In this document: one piece after another, positions 1 to 6,848 of the stretch
Numbering within the stretch: position 1 is the first letter of the stretch
Layout: every line of letters starts with the position of its first letter
Assembly: GCA_021296025.1 (NCBI GenBank)
Contig: JAGWBF010000031.1
Coordinates: 1-19,203, forward strand
Direction of reading: 5' to 3'
DNA: 19,203 nt
Origin: Dehalococcoidia bacterium
GTDB lineage: Bacteria; Chloroflexota; Dehalococcoidia; Lucifugimonadales; JAGWBF01
The notes under the pieces: model-generated
The model's input: only the letters and a program-made list of their open reading frames with translations
What the model was told of the DNA's origin: nothing
Database searches by the model: none
Made by a program: the position numbers and the translations under genes

Positions 1-176
1 ACAAGAGCAGGCATTCCCTGGCCCGGATCAAGAAGCTGACCCTGGAAGGGGCCGGCGCCAATCTGAGGGAAGGCATCAGCCAGGAGACCGGCGCATTCGT
101 AGAGCACGCCGCCACATCGCCCCATCCCGCTTTGGGCATCGCCGCCTTCAAGGCCAAAGAGCAGCCCAAGTTCTGA
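1..176 (+). CDS. Enoyl-CoA hydratase/isomerase family protein, 3' end only
   Basis: An open frame enters from the left edge (first complete codon at base 3) and stops at TGA 174-176, giving about 57 C-terminal residues. The tail resembles the last two helices of crotonase-fold proteins: a lysine-rich helix (SLARIKKL), then a segment in which successive acyl-CoA-handling paralogues end on a short basic C-terminus (AAFKAKEQPKF, like the usual 'FLEKRKPKF' ending). The next gene is also a crotonase and starts 54 bases downstream on the same strand, so the two are probably a tandem pair in one operon. The catalytic part lies outside the window, so hydratase, isomerase or another crotonase activity cannot be decided. 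The family call rests on a short tail and on context. Confidence 0.6.
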   Translation, partial: KSRHSLARIKKLTLEGAGANLREGISQETGAFVEHAATSPHPALGIAAFKAKEQPKF

Positions 177-230
177 CCATCCTTGAACGAGAATCGTCTT
201 AGTAATCCTAGAACCAGGAGCAAAACTACT

Positions 231-1031
231 ATGTCCGGCTACGACAGCTACCAGCACCTTCAGGTGGAGGTGAAGGACAATATCGCCCTGCTGACCATGA
301 ATCGCCCTGATGTGCTAAACGCCACCAATGCCCAGCTCCACTACGAGCTGAGTCGCATCTGGGTGGACATTGGCGATGATCCCGAAGTGAGGGTGGCCCT
401 GATCACCGGCGCAGGCCGGGCTTTCTCCGCTGGTGGGGATTTGAACGACCTGCGGGGTACTGTGGGCAACCCCCAGGAGATTGCAAGGAGCATGAAGGAG
501 GCCCGGGACATCGTCCACAACATGGTTGCCCTGGACAAGCCCATCGTGTCCGCCATAAACGGCGTGGCGGTGGGGGCGGGCCTGGCTGTTGCCCTCCTTG
601 CCGACATCTCCATCGCGTCGGACAAAGCCCGCTTCACCGACGGCCATGTGCGCCTGGGGGTTGCGGCCGGCGACCATGCCTGCCTGATCTGGCCTCTGCT
701 ATGCGGGATGGCCAAGACCAAGTACTATCTGCTCACCTGCGACTTCCTGGACGGCACGGAGGCCGAGCGCATCGGCCTGGTGAGCAAGGTGGTGCCCCAC
801 GAAGAGCTGATGCCCACCGCCATGCAGGTCGCCCGGAAGCTGGCCGACGGGCCCCAGCCGGCTATCCAGTGGACCAAGCGGGCGCTGAACCAGTGGCTGC
901 GCATGGCCGAGCACACCTCCTTCGACTACTCCCTGTCCCTGGAGATGCTCGGATTCTTCGGGGATGATGTGAAGGAAGGGCTTGATTCCTTGCAGGAGAA
1001 GCGGGACCCGGACTTTCCGTCGGCCCGATAG
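231..1031 (+). CDS. Enoyl-CoA hydratase/isomerase (crotonase) family protein without the catalytic Glu pair
   Basis: 266-aa crotonase-fold protein, a normal length for the family, expected to bind an acyl-CoA in the cytoplasm. The frame extends up to a TTG at 183, but ATG 231 is preferred because AGGAG at 216-220 lies about 10 nt before it and [10 protein letters not shown] matches the usual beta-strand start. Visible are the CoA/oxyanion segment FSAGGDL (res. 65-71), the second oxyanion segment [17 protein letters not shown] (110-126) and the helix [16 protein letters not shown] (135-150). The places of the two crotonase catalytic glutamates (rat Glu144 and Glu164) appear to hold Ala119 and His139, so ordinary hydration is doubtful; Asp148 is a possible catalytic acid. 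It follows another crotonase and converges on hisS with only 7 bases between the stop codons. Family assignment is secure; the substrate is unknown. Confidence 0.9.
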   Translation: MSGYDSYQHLQVEVKDNIALLTMNRPDVLNATNAQLHYELSRIWVDIGDDPEVRVALITGAGRAFSAGGDLNDLRGTVGNPQEIARSMKEARDIVHNMVALDKPIVSAINGVAVGAGLAVALLADISIASDKARFTDGHVRLGVAAGDHACLIWPLLCGMAKTKYYLLTCDFLDGTEAERIGLVSKVVPHEELMPTAMQVARKLADGPQPAIQWTKRALNQWLRMAEHTSFDYSLSLEMLGFFGDDVKEGLDSLQEKRDPDFPSAR

Positions 1032-1038
1032 AGGTCTG

Positions 1039-2304
1039 CTACCGTCCCTCGTCCAGCTTCTCCAGGAAGCTGTCCACGGAGACTGCCTCCTGCTCGCTGC
1101 TGGACATGTCCCGCACCGTCACCTCGCCCCGGCTGATTTCGTCGTCGCCCAGGATGAGGGCGTAGCGCACTCCCAGGGCGTTGGCTTGCCGAAGCTGGCC
1201 CCTAAGAGCGCGCCCGGCTGTGCTGAGGATGGCTCCAGCCCCGGACCGGCGCATCCTGGCAGCCAAATCCAGGGCGGCGTCCCGGGCGCCGTCGCCAGCG
1301 CTGATCACCATGTAGTCGGGGGACGGCTCGTCGGGAACGGGCACCTCCTGGCGCTTCAGGTTGAGCACCAGTCGCTCCATGCCTGTGGCGAACCCTATTC
1401 CGGGGGTTGGCTTTCCACCTATCTGCTCGATGAGGCCATCGTACCGCCCGCCGCCCAGGATGGTGCTCTGCCCGCCCTCTTCTTTGGGTTGAATCTCGAA
1501 TACGGTGCGGGTGTAGTAGTCCAGACCCCTTACCAGGTGGTGGTCGATCCGATAAGGGAGGCCCATGGTGTCCAGATAGCGCTGGAAGCTGTCCCAGTGG
1601 TCCTGGCACCCCTCGCACAGATGGTCCACCGATCGGGGAGCTTCCATGCCCAATCCCTGGCATGATGCCTGCTTACAGTCGAGCAACCGCAGGGGATTCC
1701 GGTCGAGGCGGTCCAGGCAGTCCCGGCAAAGCTGGCCCTTTGACCGGGTGTAGTGCTCCTTGAGCTTATCGATGTAAGCGGGACGACACTCCCTGTCCCC
1801 GATGCTGTTGACCATGAGGGAGGTGTCCGCCAAGCCCAGGGAGCTTACCAGGGACCACGCCAGCTCCACCACCTCGGCATCCACCGAGGGGTCGCCAACT
1901 CCCAGAGCCTCCACGCCGAACTGGTGGTGTTCCCGGTAGCGCCCCGCCTGGGGTCGTTCGTAGCGGAACACGGGGCAGAAGTAGTACATGCGCACTGGCT
2001 GGGGAAGGTTCTGCATGCCATGTTCCAGGTAGGCCCTGCACACCGGCGCTGTACCCTCGGGGCGCAGGGTGTTGGAGTCGCCTCCCCGGTCGAGGAAGGT
2101 GTACATCTCCTTTTCGACGATGTCGGTGCCTTCCCCCACGGAGCGCACGAACAGGCCGGAATCTTCGAAGACGGGGGTGTCCAGCCGGGAGTACCCGAAC
2201 CTGCGGGACAGGTCGCGGGCCTTGCCCTCGATGTACCGCCAGTACTTCTGGTCCGAGGGCAGGATATCTGCCGTTCCCCTGGGCGCCCGGTGCTGCATAG
2301 CCAT
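1039..2304 (-). CDS. hisS: Histidyl-tRNA synthetase
   Basis: Class II aminoacyl-tRNA synthetase that charges tRNA-His with histidine using ATP; cytoplasmic dimer. From the ATG at 2304 it is 421 aa, the usual HisRS length. Visible are the N-terminal HRAPRGTADILP, motif 1 around res. 30-55, TLRPEGTAPVCRAYL (79-93), motif 2 RYERPQAGRYREHHQFG (114-130), the HisRS-specific LVRGLDYYT (257-265), GGGRYDGL (284-291) and motif 3 GIGFATGMERL (302-312), then the C-terminal anticodon-binding domain (about 330-421). A cysteine-rich insertion (C193, C196, C210, C215, C230, C233) is common in bacterial HisRS. The frame extends upstream to 2505, but those 67 residues do not resemble HisRS; ATG 2304 or ATG 2298 is the likely start. 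Neither has a clear Shine-Dalgarno. No T-box sequence is seen upstream. Confidence 0.97.
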   Translation of the reverse strand: MAMQHRAPRGTADILPSDQKYWRYIEGKARDLSRRFGYSRLDTPVFEDSGLFVRSVGEGTDIVEKEMYTFLDRGGDSNTLRPEGTAPVCRAYLEHGMQNLPQPVRMYYFCPVFRYERPQAGRYREHHQFGVEALGVGDPSVDAEVVELAWSLVSSLGLADTSLMVNSIGDRECRPAYIDKLKEHYTRSKGQLCRDCLDRLDRNPLRLLDCKQASCQGLGMEAPRSVDHLCEGCQDHWDSFQRYLDTMGLPYRIDHHLVRGLDYYTRTVFEIQPKEEGGQSTILGGGRYDGLIEQIGGKPTPGIGFATGMERLVLNLKRQEVPVPDEPSPDYMVISAGDGARDAALDLAARMRRSGAGAILSTAGRALRGQLRQANALGVRYALILGDDEISRGEVTVRDMSSSEQEAVSVDSFLEKLDEGR

Positions 2305-2586
2305 TTTCAGAGAGGTAGGATACCCCAGCCCCCGATTGGGTGTAAAGGAAAGGGAGCCTGCTGGAGGGGGAGTTAGGCTGGGGGGCCAGGTCAGCGTACT
2401 TATCAGCTCATCGTGCGCTTGAGCAGGCTCGGGCATGGAAGCACTCTGCAAGTGACATCGTTTGGAAGGGAAGAGCAAGCACTGTTCCAGTTTGCCAACC
2501 CACAACTTGTCGTTTAGGCTGAGGGTGATTTAGCACAGAGAGTCGAAAACAAGGGTGCTGTACGCATTCGCCAGTGGACTTAGCTG
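2305..2586. other. Divergent intergenic region between hisS and the GNAT gene
   Basis: About 280 bases separate the divergent hisS (-) and acetyltransferase (+) starts and should hold both promoters. No convincing -35/-10 pair with a 16-18 bp spacer was found on either strand. The hisS leader shows neither the T-box AGGGTGG element nor an intrinsic terminator. An in-frame extension of hisS crosses part of it but has no family resemblance, so it is treated as non-coding. Confidence 0.5.
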
Positions 2587-3300
2587 ATGTCGACACCTAG
2601 AAATGAGTTCGGTCAGCCCATCGGGCCCGAAATCCCTAACTGGACCCCTCCTGGGCGCCCTGCTCGCCTATGCCTGCATGGCTCCTACTGCAGAGTGGAG
2701 CCTCTCGACTTAGACTCCCACCTCCTACACTTGTTCGAAGCCTTTTCAACAGCTGATCCCGATTGGACATACCTGGCATACGGCCCCTTCAAGGACTTTT
2801 CTTCGTTCCGAGACTGGGCCCAGGGGACGTGCATGGGCGAGGACCCGCTGTTTTATTCCCTGATTGATAACGGACCAGGGACGCCCAGTGGAATGGCCAG
2901 CTATCTCAGAATTGCGCCAGCATCCGGCACCATAGAAGTAGGCCATATCCATCTAGGCCCCGATCTGAAGCGCAGCAGGGCAGCAACTGAGGCCATGTTC
3001 TTGATGATGGACTATGCATTCTCGCTGGGCTATCGGCGGTATGAGTGGAAGTGCAACGCACTGAACGCACCCCCTCGAGATGCCGCCCTTAGGCTTGGAT
3101 TCACCTTTGAGGGGACATGGCGCCAGGCAAGTCTATCCAGGGGACGCAATCGAGATACTTGCTGGTACTCGATCATCGATGCTGATTGGCCTCGACTACG
3201 CGCCGGATTCCAGCGCTGGCTGGACCCTGACAACTTCGATAACAACGGACTCCAGCGGCGCCGACTACAGGACTACATGGACCCCCACCAGGAAGGCTAA
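2587..3300 (+). CDS. GNAT family N-acetyltransferase (RimJ/RimL-like)
   Basis: 237-aa protein of the Acetyltransf_3 (RimJ/RimL-like) branch of GNAT enzymes, which move an acetyl group from acetyl-CoA to an amine. The N-terminal part (1-60) carries the strand RVEPLDLDSHLLHLFEA. The core has EVGHIHLGPDLKRSRAATEA (about 119-138), in which KRSRAA stands where the acetyl-CoA loop R/Q-x-x-G-x-G/A is expected, then YAFSLGYRRYEWKCNALN and the C-terminal AALRLGFTFEGTWR and SRGRNRDTCWYSI segments typical of this subgroup. The substrate cannot be read from sequence. The ATG at 2587 has no strong Shine-Dalgarno. The gene stands alone, divergent from hisS. Base use is less GC-rich than its neighbours (31 of 60 G/C in 2701-2760 by hand count), which may mean later acquisition. 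Family call is firm, function open. Confidence 0.88.
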   Translation: MSTPRNEFGQPIGPEIPNWTPPGRPARLCLHGSYCRVEPLDLDSHLLHLFEAFSTADPDWTYLAYGPFKDFSSFRDWAQGTCMGEDPLFYSLIDNGPGTPSGMASYLRIAPASGTIEVGHIHLGPDLKRSRAATEAMFLMMDYAFSLGYRRYEWKCNALNAPPRDAALRLGFTFEGTWRQASLSRGRNRDTCWYSIIDADWPRLRAGFQRWLDPDNFDNNGLQRRRLQDYMDPHQEG

Positions 3301-3328
3301 GTCAACCACTAAGGCCCCACCGCGCTCC

Positions 3329-3357
3329 TAGACTTCCCGGTGCTCCAAGGTTATGAT
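3329..3357 (+). promoter_or_regulatory. Candidate promoter of the rel gene
   Basis: TAGACT (3329-3334, 4/6 to TTGACA) and TATGAT (3352-3357, 5/6 to TATAAT) are 17 bp apart. Transcription would begin near 3364, leaving a very short leader. An AAGGG at 3365-3369 follows at once, well placed for an ATG at 3377 that is out of frame with the main rel reading frame (see the rel entry). Confidence 0.5.
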
Positions 3358-3386
3358 TTGCTGCAAGGGTAGTCCTATGACAACCG

Positions 3387-5555
3387 TTGCAGAGAGTGCG
3401 GGTTGGTTCCTATCTGCCATCCGACAAGGTGGCGATGGTGGGCAAGGCCTATGAGTTCGCCGCCAAGAGCCACGCCGGACAGACCCGCATGTCCGGCGGC
3501 CCCTACATAGAGCATCCCCTGGAAACAGCCCTCTTCCTGGCAGACCTGCGCCTCGACGTCACCACCATCGCCGTTGCCCTTCTCCATGATGTCATGGAAG
3601 ACTGCGGTGTCACCTACAGCGATATAAAGAACGCCTTTGGCGACGATGTGGCAAAGCTGGTGGATGGGGTCAGCAAGCTCAATCGCATGGACGCCAAGAC
3701 CCTGGCAAGCGAAGGCTCCGCCAACTCCACCGAGGACCGGATACAGGCCGAAAGCCTCCGCAAGATGCTGGTGGCAATGGCCGAAGACATCCGGGTTGTG
3801 CTGGTCAAGCTGGCTGACCGCCTCCACAACATGGAAACCCTGGATGCCCTGCCCGAGCTTCGACGCCGAACTATAGCCCAGGAGACCCTGGACATATACG
3901 GCCCCTTGGCCCACCGCCTTGGCATCTGGGACATCAAGTGGCGCCTGGAGGATTTGGCTTTCCGCCACCTGGAGAATGACCTGTACCACAAGATCTCCAA
4001 GATGCTGGCCGCCCGCCGGCAAGAGAGGGAGACCTACATCGACAACGTGGTGGATGTGCTCCGGGAGCAACTGGAGCTATCCAACCTGGAGGCCCAGGTG
4101 GTCGGGCGCCCCAAGCACATTTACAGCATCTACAAGAAGATGCTGAAGTACCAGGCGCAGGGGATGGAACTCAGCCAGATACATGACCTGTATGCTGTTC
4201 GGGTCTTGGTGAGATCCAAGGCCGACTGCTACAACGCCCTGGGGCTGGTGCACGACCTGTGGAACCCCATGCCAGGACAGTTCGACGACTACATCGGCAG
4301 CCCAAAGGACAACCGCTACCGGTCCCTCCACACAACGGTCATGTGCGAGGGAGGCAATCCCCTGGAGGTGCAGATACGCACCTACGAGATGCACCAGGTG
4401 GCCGAATACGGGGTGGCCGCCCACTGGAGGTACAAGGAGGGCAGATCGGGGGATGTCCAGTTCGAAGACAAGATGACCTGGCTCCGACAGCTCCTGGACT
4501 GGCAGCGGGAGGTGACCGGCACCGAGGAGTTCCTGGAATCGGTCAAGACCGACCTGTTCAAGGACCAGGTGTTCGTCTATACACCCAAGGGCGACATAGT
4601 GGAGCTCCCATCGGGGTCCACCCCCCTGGACTTCGCATACAAGATACATACCGAGCTGGGCCACCGCTGCATCGGCGGCAAGGTCAACGGACGACTGGTG
4701 TCCCTGGACCGGCAGCTCCAAAACGGGGACACCATCGAGATACTGACGACCAAGGTTGCCCGTGGGCCCAGCCTGGACTGGCTCAACCCCAACCTGGGGT
4801 ACCTGCGATCCGCCAGCGCCAAGGAGAAGGTGCGTCAGTGGTTCCGGAGGCAGGAGAAGAGCGCCAACATCCAGCGAGGCGGAGACCTACTGCGGAAGGA
4901 GCTGAAGCGCCTGAACGTCACCATAGATGAGGATGAGGTCGCCAGGACATTCCGCTACGATTCCACCGAGGACTTCCTGGCCGCCCTGGGATCTGGGAAC
5001 ATATCGGAGGTGCAGCTTGTTGCCCGCCTCACATCCCAGCAGGAAAAGACTACCAAGAAGGTGCAGTCCAACCTGCCCATATCCAGCCCCACCACGGGCG
5101 TGCAGGTCCTAGGTGTGGGAGACCTGCTCATACGCATGGGTAGGTGCTGCAACCCCCTGCCCGGCGAGGAGATCATAGGATACGTCACCCGCACCCAGGG
5201 GGTGACGGTGCACAAGACGGGCTGCTCCAACCTTCGAAACGAGGATGAGCCCGAGAGGCTGGTGAGCGTGGACTGGGGGGAGGCCCGTTCCCTCTATCCC
5301 GTCAGGGTCAATATCCAGGCGTGGGACCGGGTAGGCCTCCTCAAGGACATCACGACCCTGGTCTCCGACGACAAAGTGAACATAGCATCGGTGGTGACGA
5401 CGGAGAACCCCGACGGCACAGCGACCATCTCCCTCACCCTGTACACCACTGGAGTCGATCAGCTCTCCCGCTTGTTCAACAAGCTCGAGAGTGTGCGGGG
5501 CGTCATCAGCGCAACTCGCAGCACAACGGATGCTCCCACCCCTTCACCTCGCTAG
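3387..5555 (+). CDS. rel: RelA/SpoT homologue, (p)ppGpp synthetase/hydrolase
   Basis: Long RSH protein, 722 aa, that makes and degrades the alarmone (p)ppGpp in the stringent response. Domains in order: HD hydrolase (about 15-180) with H43, H67-D68 and E71-D72 in LLHDVMED, so hydrolysis should be intact; synthetase (about 235-350) with YKKML, IHDLYAVRVLV, GSPKDNRYRSLHTTV and VQIRTYEMHQVAEYGVAAHW; TGS (about 394-455, VFVYTPKGDIVELPSGSTPL); helical region; zinc-finger-like segment with C587-C588 and C613; ACT (about 637-710). The synthetase motif that reads RFKD in most bifunctional Rel proteins and EFDD in E. coli RelA is QFDD here (298-301). The start is uncertain: the annotated TTG has no Shine-Dalgarno, while ATG 3377 has one (AAGGG) but is one base out of frame, so a leaderless-like TTG/GTG start or a one-base sequence error are both possible. 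Confidence 0.95.
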   Translation: MQRVRVGSYLPSDKVAMVGKAYEFAAKSHAGQTRMSGGPYIEHPLETALFLADLRLDVTTIAVALLHDVMEDCGVTYSDIKNAFGDDVAKLVDGVSKLNRMDAKTLASEGSANSTEDRIQAESLRKMLVAMAEDIRVVLVKLADRLHNMETLDALPELRRRTIAQETLDIYGPLAHRLGIWDIKWRLEDLAFRHLENDLYHKISKMLAARRQERETYIDNVVDVLREQLELSNLEAQVVGRPKHIYSIYKKMLKYQAQGMELSQIHDLYAVRVLVRSKADCYNALGLVHDLWNPMPGQFDDYIGSPKDNRYRSLHTTVMCEGGNPLEVQIRTYEMHQVAEYGVAAHWRYKEGRSGDVQFEDKMTWLRQLLDWQREVTGTEEFLESVKTDLFKDQVFVYTPKGDIVELPSGSTPLDFAYKIHTELGHRCIGGKVNGRLVSLDRQLQNGDTIEILTTKVARGPSLDWLNPNLGYLRSASAKEKVRQWFRRQEKSANIQRGGDLLRKELKRLNVTIDEDEVARTFRYDSTEDFLAALGSGNISEVQLVARLTSQQEKTTKKVQSNLPISSPTTGVQVLGVGDLLIRMGRCCNPLPGEEIIGYVTRTQGVTVHKTGCSNLRNEDEPERLVSVDWGEARSLYPVRVNIQAWDRVGLLKDITTLVSDDKVNIASVVTTENPDGTATISLTLYTTGVDQLSRLFNKLESVRGVISATRSTTDAPTPSPR

Positions 5556-5571
5556 CGAAATGGTCTATAAT
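5543..5571 (+). promoter_or_regulatory. Promoter of rpsT
   Basis: TTCACC (5543-5548, 4/6 to TTGACA) and a perfect TATAAT (5566-5571) are separated by 17 bp. The -35 lies within the last codons of rel and the -10 just after its stop. Transcription would start near 5578, about 29 bases before the rpsT start codon. Confidence 0.75.
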
Positions 5572-5594
5572 GCCCCCAGTTAGCTCTGACTGCC

Positions 5595-5602
5595 GAGGAG
5601 GA
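5595..5602 (+). promoter_or_regulatory. Ribosome binding site that fixes the TTG start of rpsT
   Basis: GAGGAGGA is complementary to the 16S 3' end and ends 4 nt before TTG 5607. An ATG at 5602 overlaps it and is in another frame, so the TTG is the real start; it also gives the family-typical MPS N-terminus. Confidence 0.85.
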
Positions 5603-5606
5603 TGCC

Positions 5607-5873
5607 TTGCCCAGCGCCAGGTCAGCCCGCTCCGCCGAGCGGCGTAGATTGAGGAACCGCCACGTTCGCTCCACAACCCGTACCCTCATGGGCAAGGCGC
5701 TGGATGCTGTCTGGGATGGCGAAGCTGAAACCGCCGGACCGGCAGTGGCTCAAGCCATAAGGGCCCTGGACAAGGCCGTTACCAAGGGCATTCTCCATAA
5801 GAATAACGCCGCTCGCAAGAAGTCCCGGCTCATGGGCAAGCTCCATGGGCTCCAAGCTCCCGGTACCTCCTAA
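5607..5873 (+). CDS. rpsT: 30S ribosomal protein S20
   Basis: 88-aa, strongly basic small-subunit protein that binds 16S rRNA, the standard length for bS20. The N-terminus (SARSAERRRLRNRHVRS) matches the basic first helix and the C-terminal part has the hallmark KAVTKGILHKNNAARKKSRL (positions about 56-75). Translation begins at TTG, a weak start known in rpsT of other bacteria, here under a strong Shine-Dalgarno. The gene has its own promoter overlapping the rel stop codon, so it can be transcribed independently of rel. It lies 51 bases after rel. No clear intrinsic terminator was seen after it. Confidence 0.96.
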   Translation: MPSARSARSAERRRLRNRHVRSTTRTLMGKALDAVWDGEAETAGPAVAQAIRALDKAVTKGILHKNNAARKKSRLMGKLHGLQAPGTS

Positions 5874-5933
5874 GCGCAACCCCTCCTCCGGTCTCCTTAT
5901 CCTTCGGCCCCCTTGTGATTAGTCAACGGCGTG

Positions 5934-5962
5934 TTGACATGCCATGGCTCCTTTGCTAGTCT
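5934..5962 (+). promoter_or_regulatory. Promoter of lexA
   Basis: A perfect TTGACA (5934-5939) is followed after 17 bp by TAGTCT (5957-5962). This is a poor -10 hexamer (3/6) but it is preceded by TGC, an extended -10 element. Transcription would begin near 5969, inside the SOS box. Confidence 0.65.
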
Positions 5963-5968
5963 CCGTCC

Positions 5969-5982
5969 AGAACACATGTTTT
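5969..5982 (+). promoter_or_regulatory. LexA operator (SOS box) of the Gram-positive GAAC-N4-GTTC type
   Basis: AGAACACATGTTTT fits CGAACRNRYGTTYG, the Gram-positive SOS box consensus, at 12 of 14 positions; the core is GAAC-ACAT-GTTT. It overlaps the predicted transcription start of lexA, the usual place for autorepression. The E. coli CTGT-N8-ACAG form is not seen here. Confidence 0.8.
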
Positions 5983-5992
5983 GAGGCGCGCT

Positions 5993-6652
5993 ATGATCAT
6001 GCCACGCAGAAAGAAGCCCTCCCCCAGGCAGGAGCGAATCCTGCAGTTCATCAGGGAGTTCATCGAGGAGAACGACCTGCCGCCCACGGTGCGGGACATT
6101 CAGACTGCGTGCTCCATCAGCTCCACCTCTGTGGTGGACTACAACCTGAGGCTCCTGCAGAAGGAGGGCTTCATCCGGCGCCGCCCTGATGTTGCCCGGG
6201 GCATCGAGCTGGTTGGGATGGCCCGAGGCCACACCTCGAGCTTGCCCCGCATTCCTGTGCTGGCCTACATCGCAGCCGGCGAGCCAGCCCTGGCCCTGGA
6301 TGCAGAGGGATGGTCTTCCGGGGAGCCCATGGAGACTATCGAGATTACGCCCGACATGGTGGCCGGCAGGAGGGACCTTTATGCTCTAAGGGTCCGGGGC
6401 ACATCCATGATCGATGCCCTGGTTGCCGATGGGGATATCGTCCTGATCGAACCCGCCCGACAAGCCAACAACGGGGCCATGGTAGTGGCCAGGCTCAAGG
6501 AAGAGAACGAAACCACCCTGAAGTACATGTACTGGGAAGGGGATATGGTCAGGCTCCAACCTGCCAACGAACAGATGGAGCCCATTTACTCCCACTCGGG
6601 CAACGTGGAAGTGCAAGGCAGGGTGGTGGGTGTAATCCGCCTCATGCGCTAG
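5993..6652 (+). CDS. lexA: LexA repressor, SOS response regulator
   Basis: 219-aa transcriptional repressor of DNA-damage genes that cleaves itself when RecA-ssDNA filaments form. The N-terminal winged helix (about 10-66) has ERILQFIREFIEE and PPTVRDIQTACSISSTSVVDY, the recognition-helix region. The C-terminal S24-type peptidase domain shows the Ala95-Gly96 cleavage bond in AYIAAGEP, the nucleophile Ser138 in VRGTSMID and the general base Lys177 in TTLKYMY, so it should be cleavable. An upstream in-frame TTG (5981) lies inside the operator; ATG 5993 is preferred because GAGG (5983-5986) stands 6 nt before it, with ATG 5999 as second choice. The gene has its own promoter and SOS box. It is the first gene after rpsT. 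Confidence 0.96.
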   Translation: MIMPRRKKPSPRQERILQFIREFIEENDLPPTVRDIQTACSISSTSVVDYNLRLLQKEGFIRRRPDVARGIELVGMARGHTSSLPRIPVLAYIAAGEPALALDAEGWSSGEPMETIEITPDMVAGRRDLYALRVRGTSMIDALVADGDIVLIEPARQANNGAMVVARLKEENETTLKYMYWEGDMVRLQPANEQMEPIYSHSGNVEVQGRVVGVIRLMR

Positions 6653-6744
6653 GTTTCCCAGGGGCTAACAGGCGGGTGAAAACGGGCCCTTCCACAGCCC
6701 GGAGGGCATGCCCCTAACAGGTTCCCAGACGGCCGGTCTCAACG

Positions 6745-6773
6745 TTGACAGCCTACAGGCAAGGAATTACAAT
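6745..6773 (+). promoter_or_regulatory. Strong promoter of the HMG-CoA-lyase-like gene
   Basis: A perfect TTGACA (6745-6750) and TACAAT (6768-6773, 5/6) are exactly 17 bp apart. A small inverted repeat, CCGCCC-N6-GGGCGG (6774-6791), sits directly on the predicted transcription start and could be an operator or a 5' hairpin. The leader is about 70 bases. Confidence 0.8.
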
Positions 6774-6836
6774 CCGCCCAAGCTAGGGCGGTGACGGAAG
6801 GTGGGCGGGGAGCTATCCCGGCGGACCACCGCAAGT

Positions 6837-6842
6837 AGGAGG
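6837..6842 (+). promoter_or_regulatory. Ribosome binding site that fixes a GTG start
   Basis: AGGAGG stands 6 nt before GTG 6849. It rejects the further upstream in-frame GTG at 6801, which would add 16 residues with no family resemblance. Confidence 0.85.
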
Positions 6843-6848
6843 AATCAA

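Noticed and set aside
982..1665. 227-codon + strand frame opposite hisS
   Set aside because: It is antisense to clear HisRS motifs and starts within the previous crotonase gene.
2305..2600. T-box riboswitch in the hisS leader
   Set aside because: No AGGGTGG T-box element, specifier-loop structure or terminator/antiterminator pair could be found on the minus strand.
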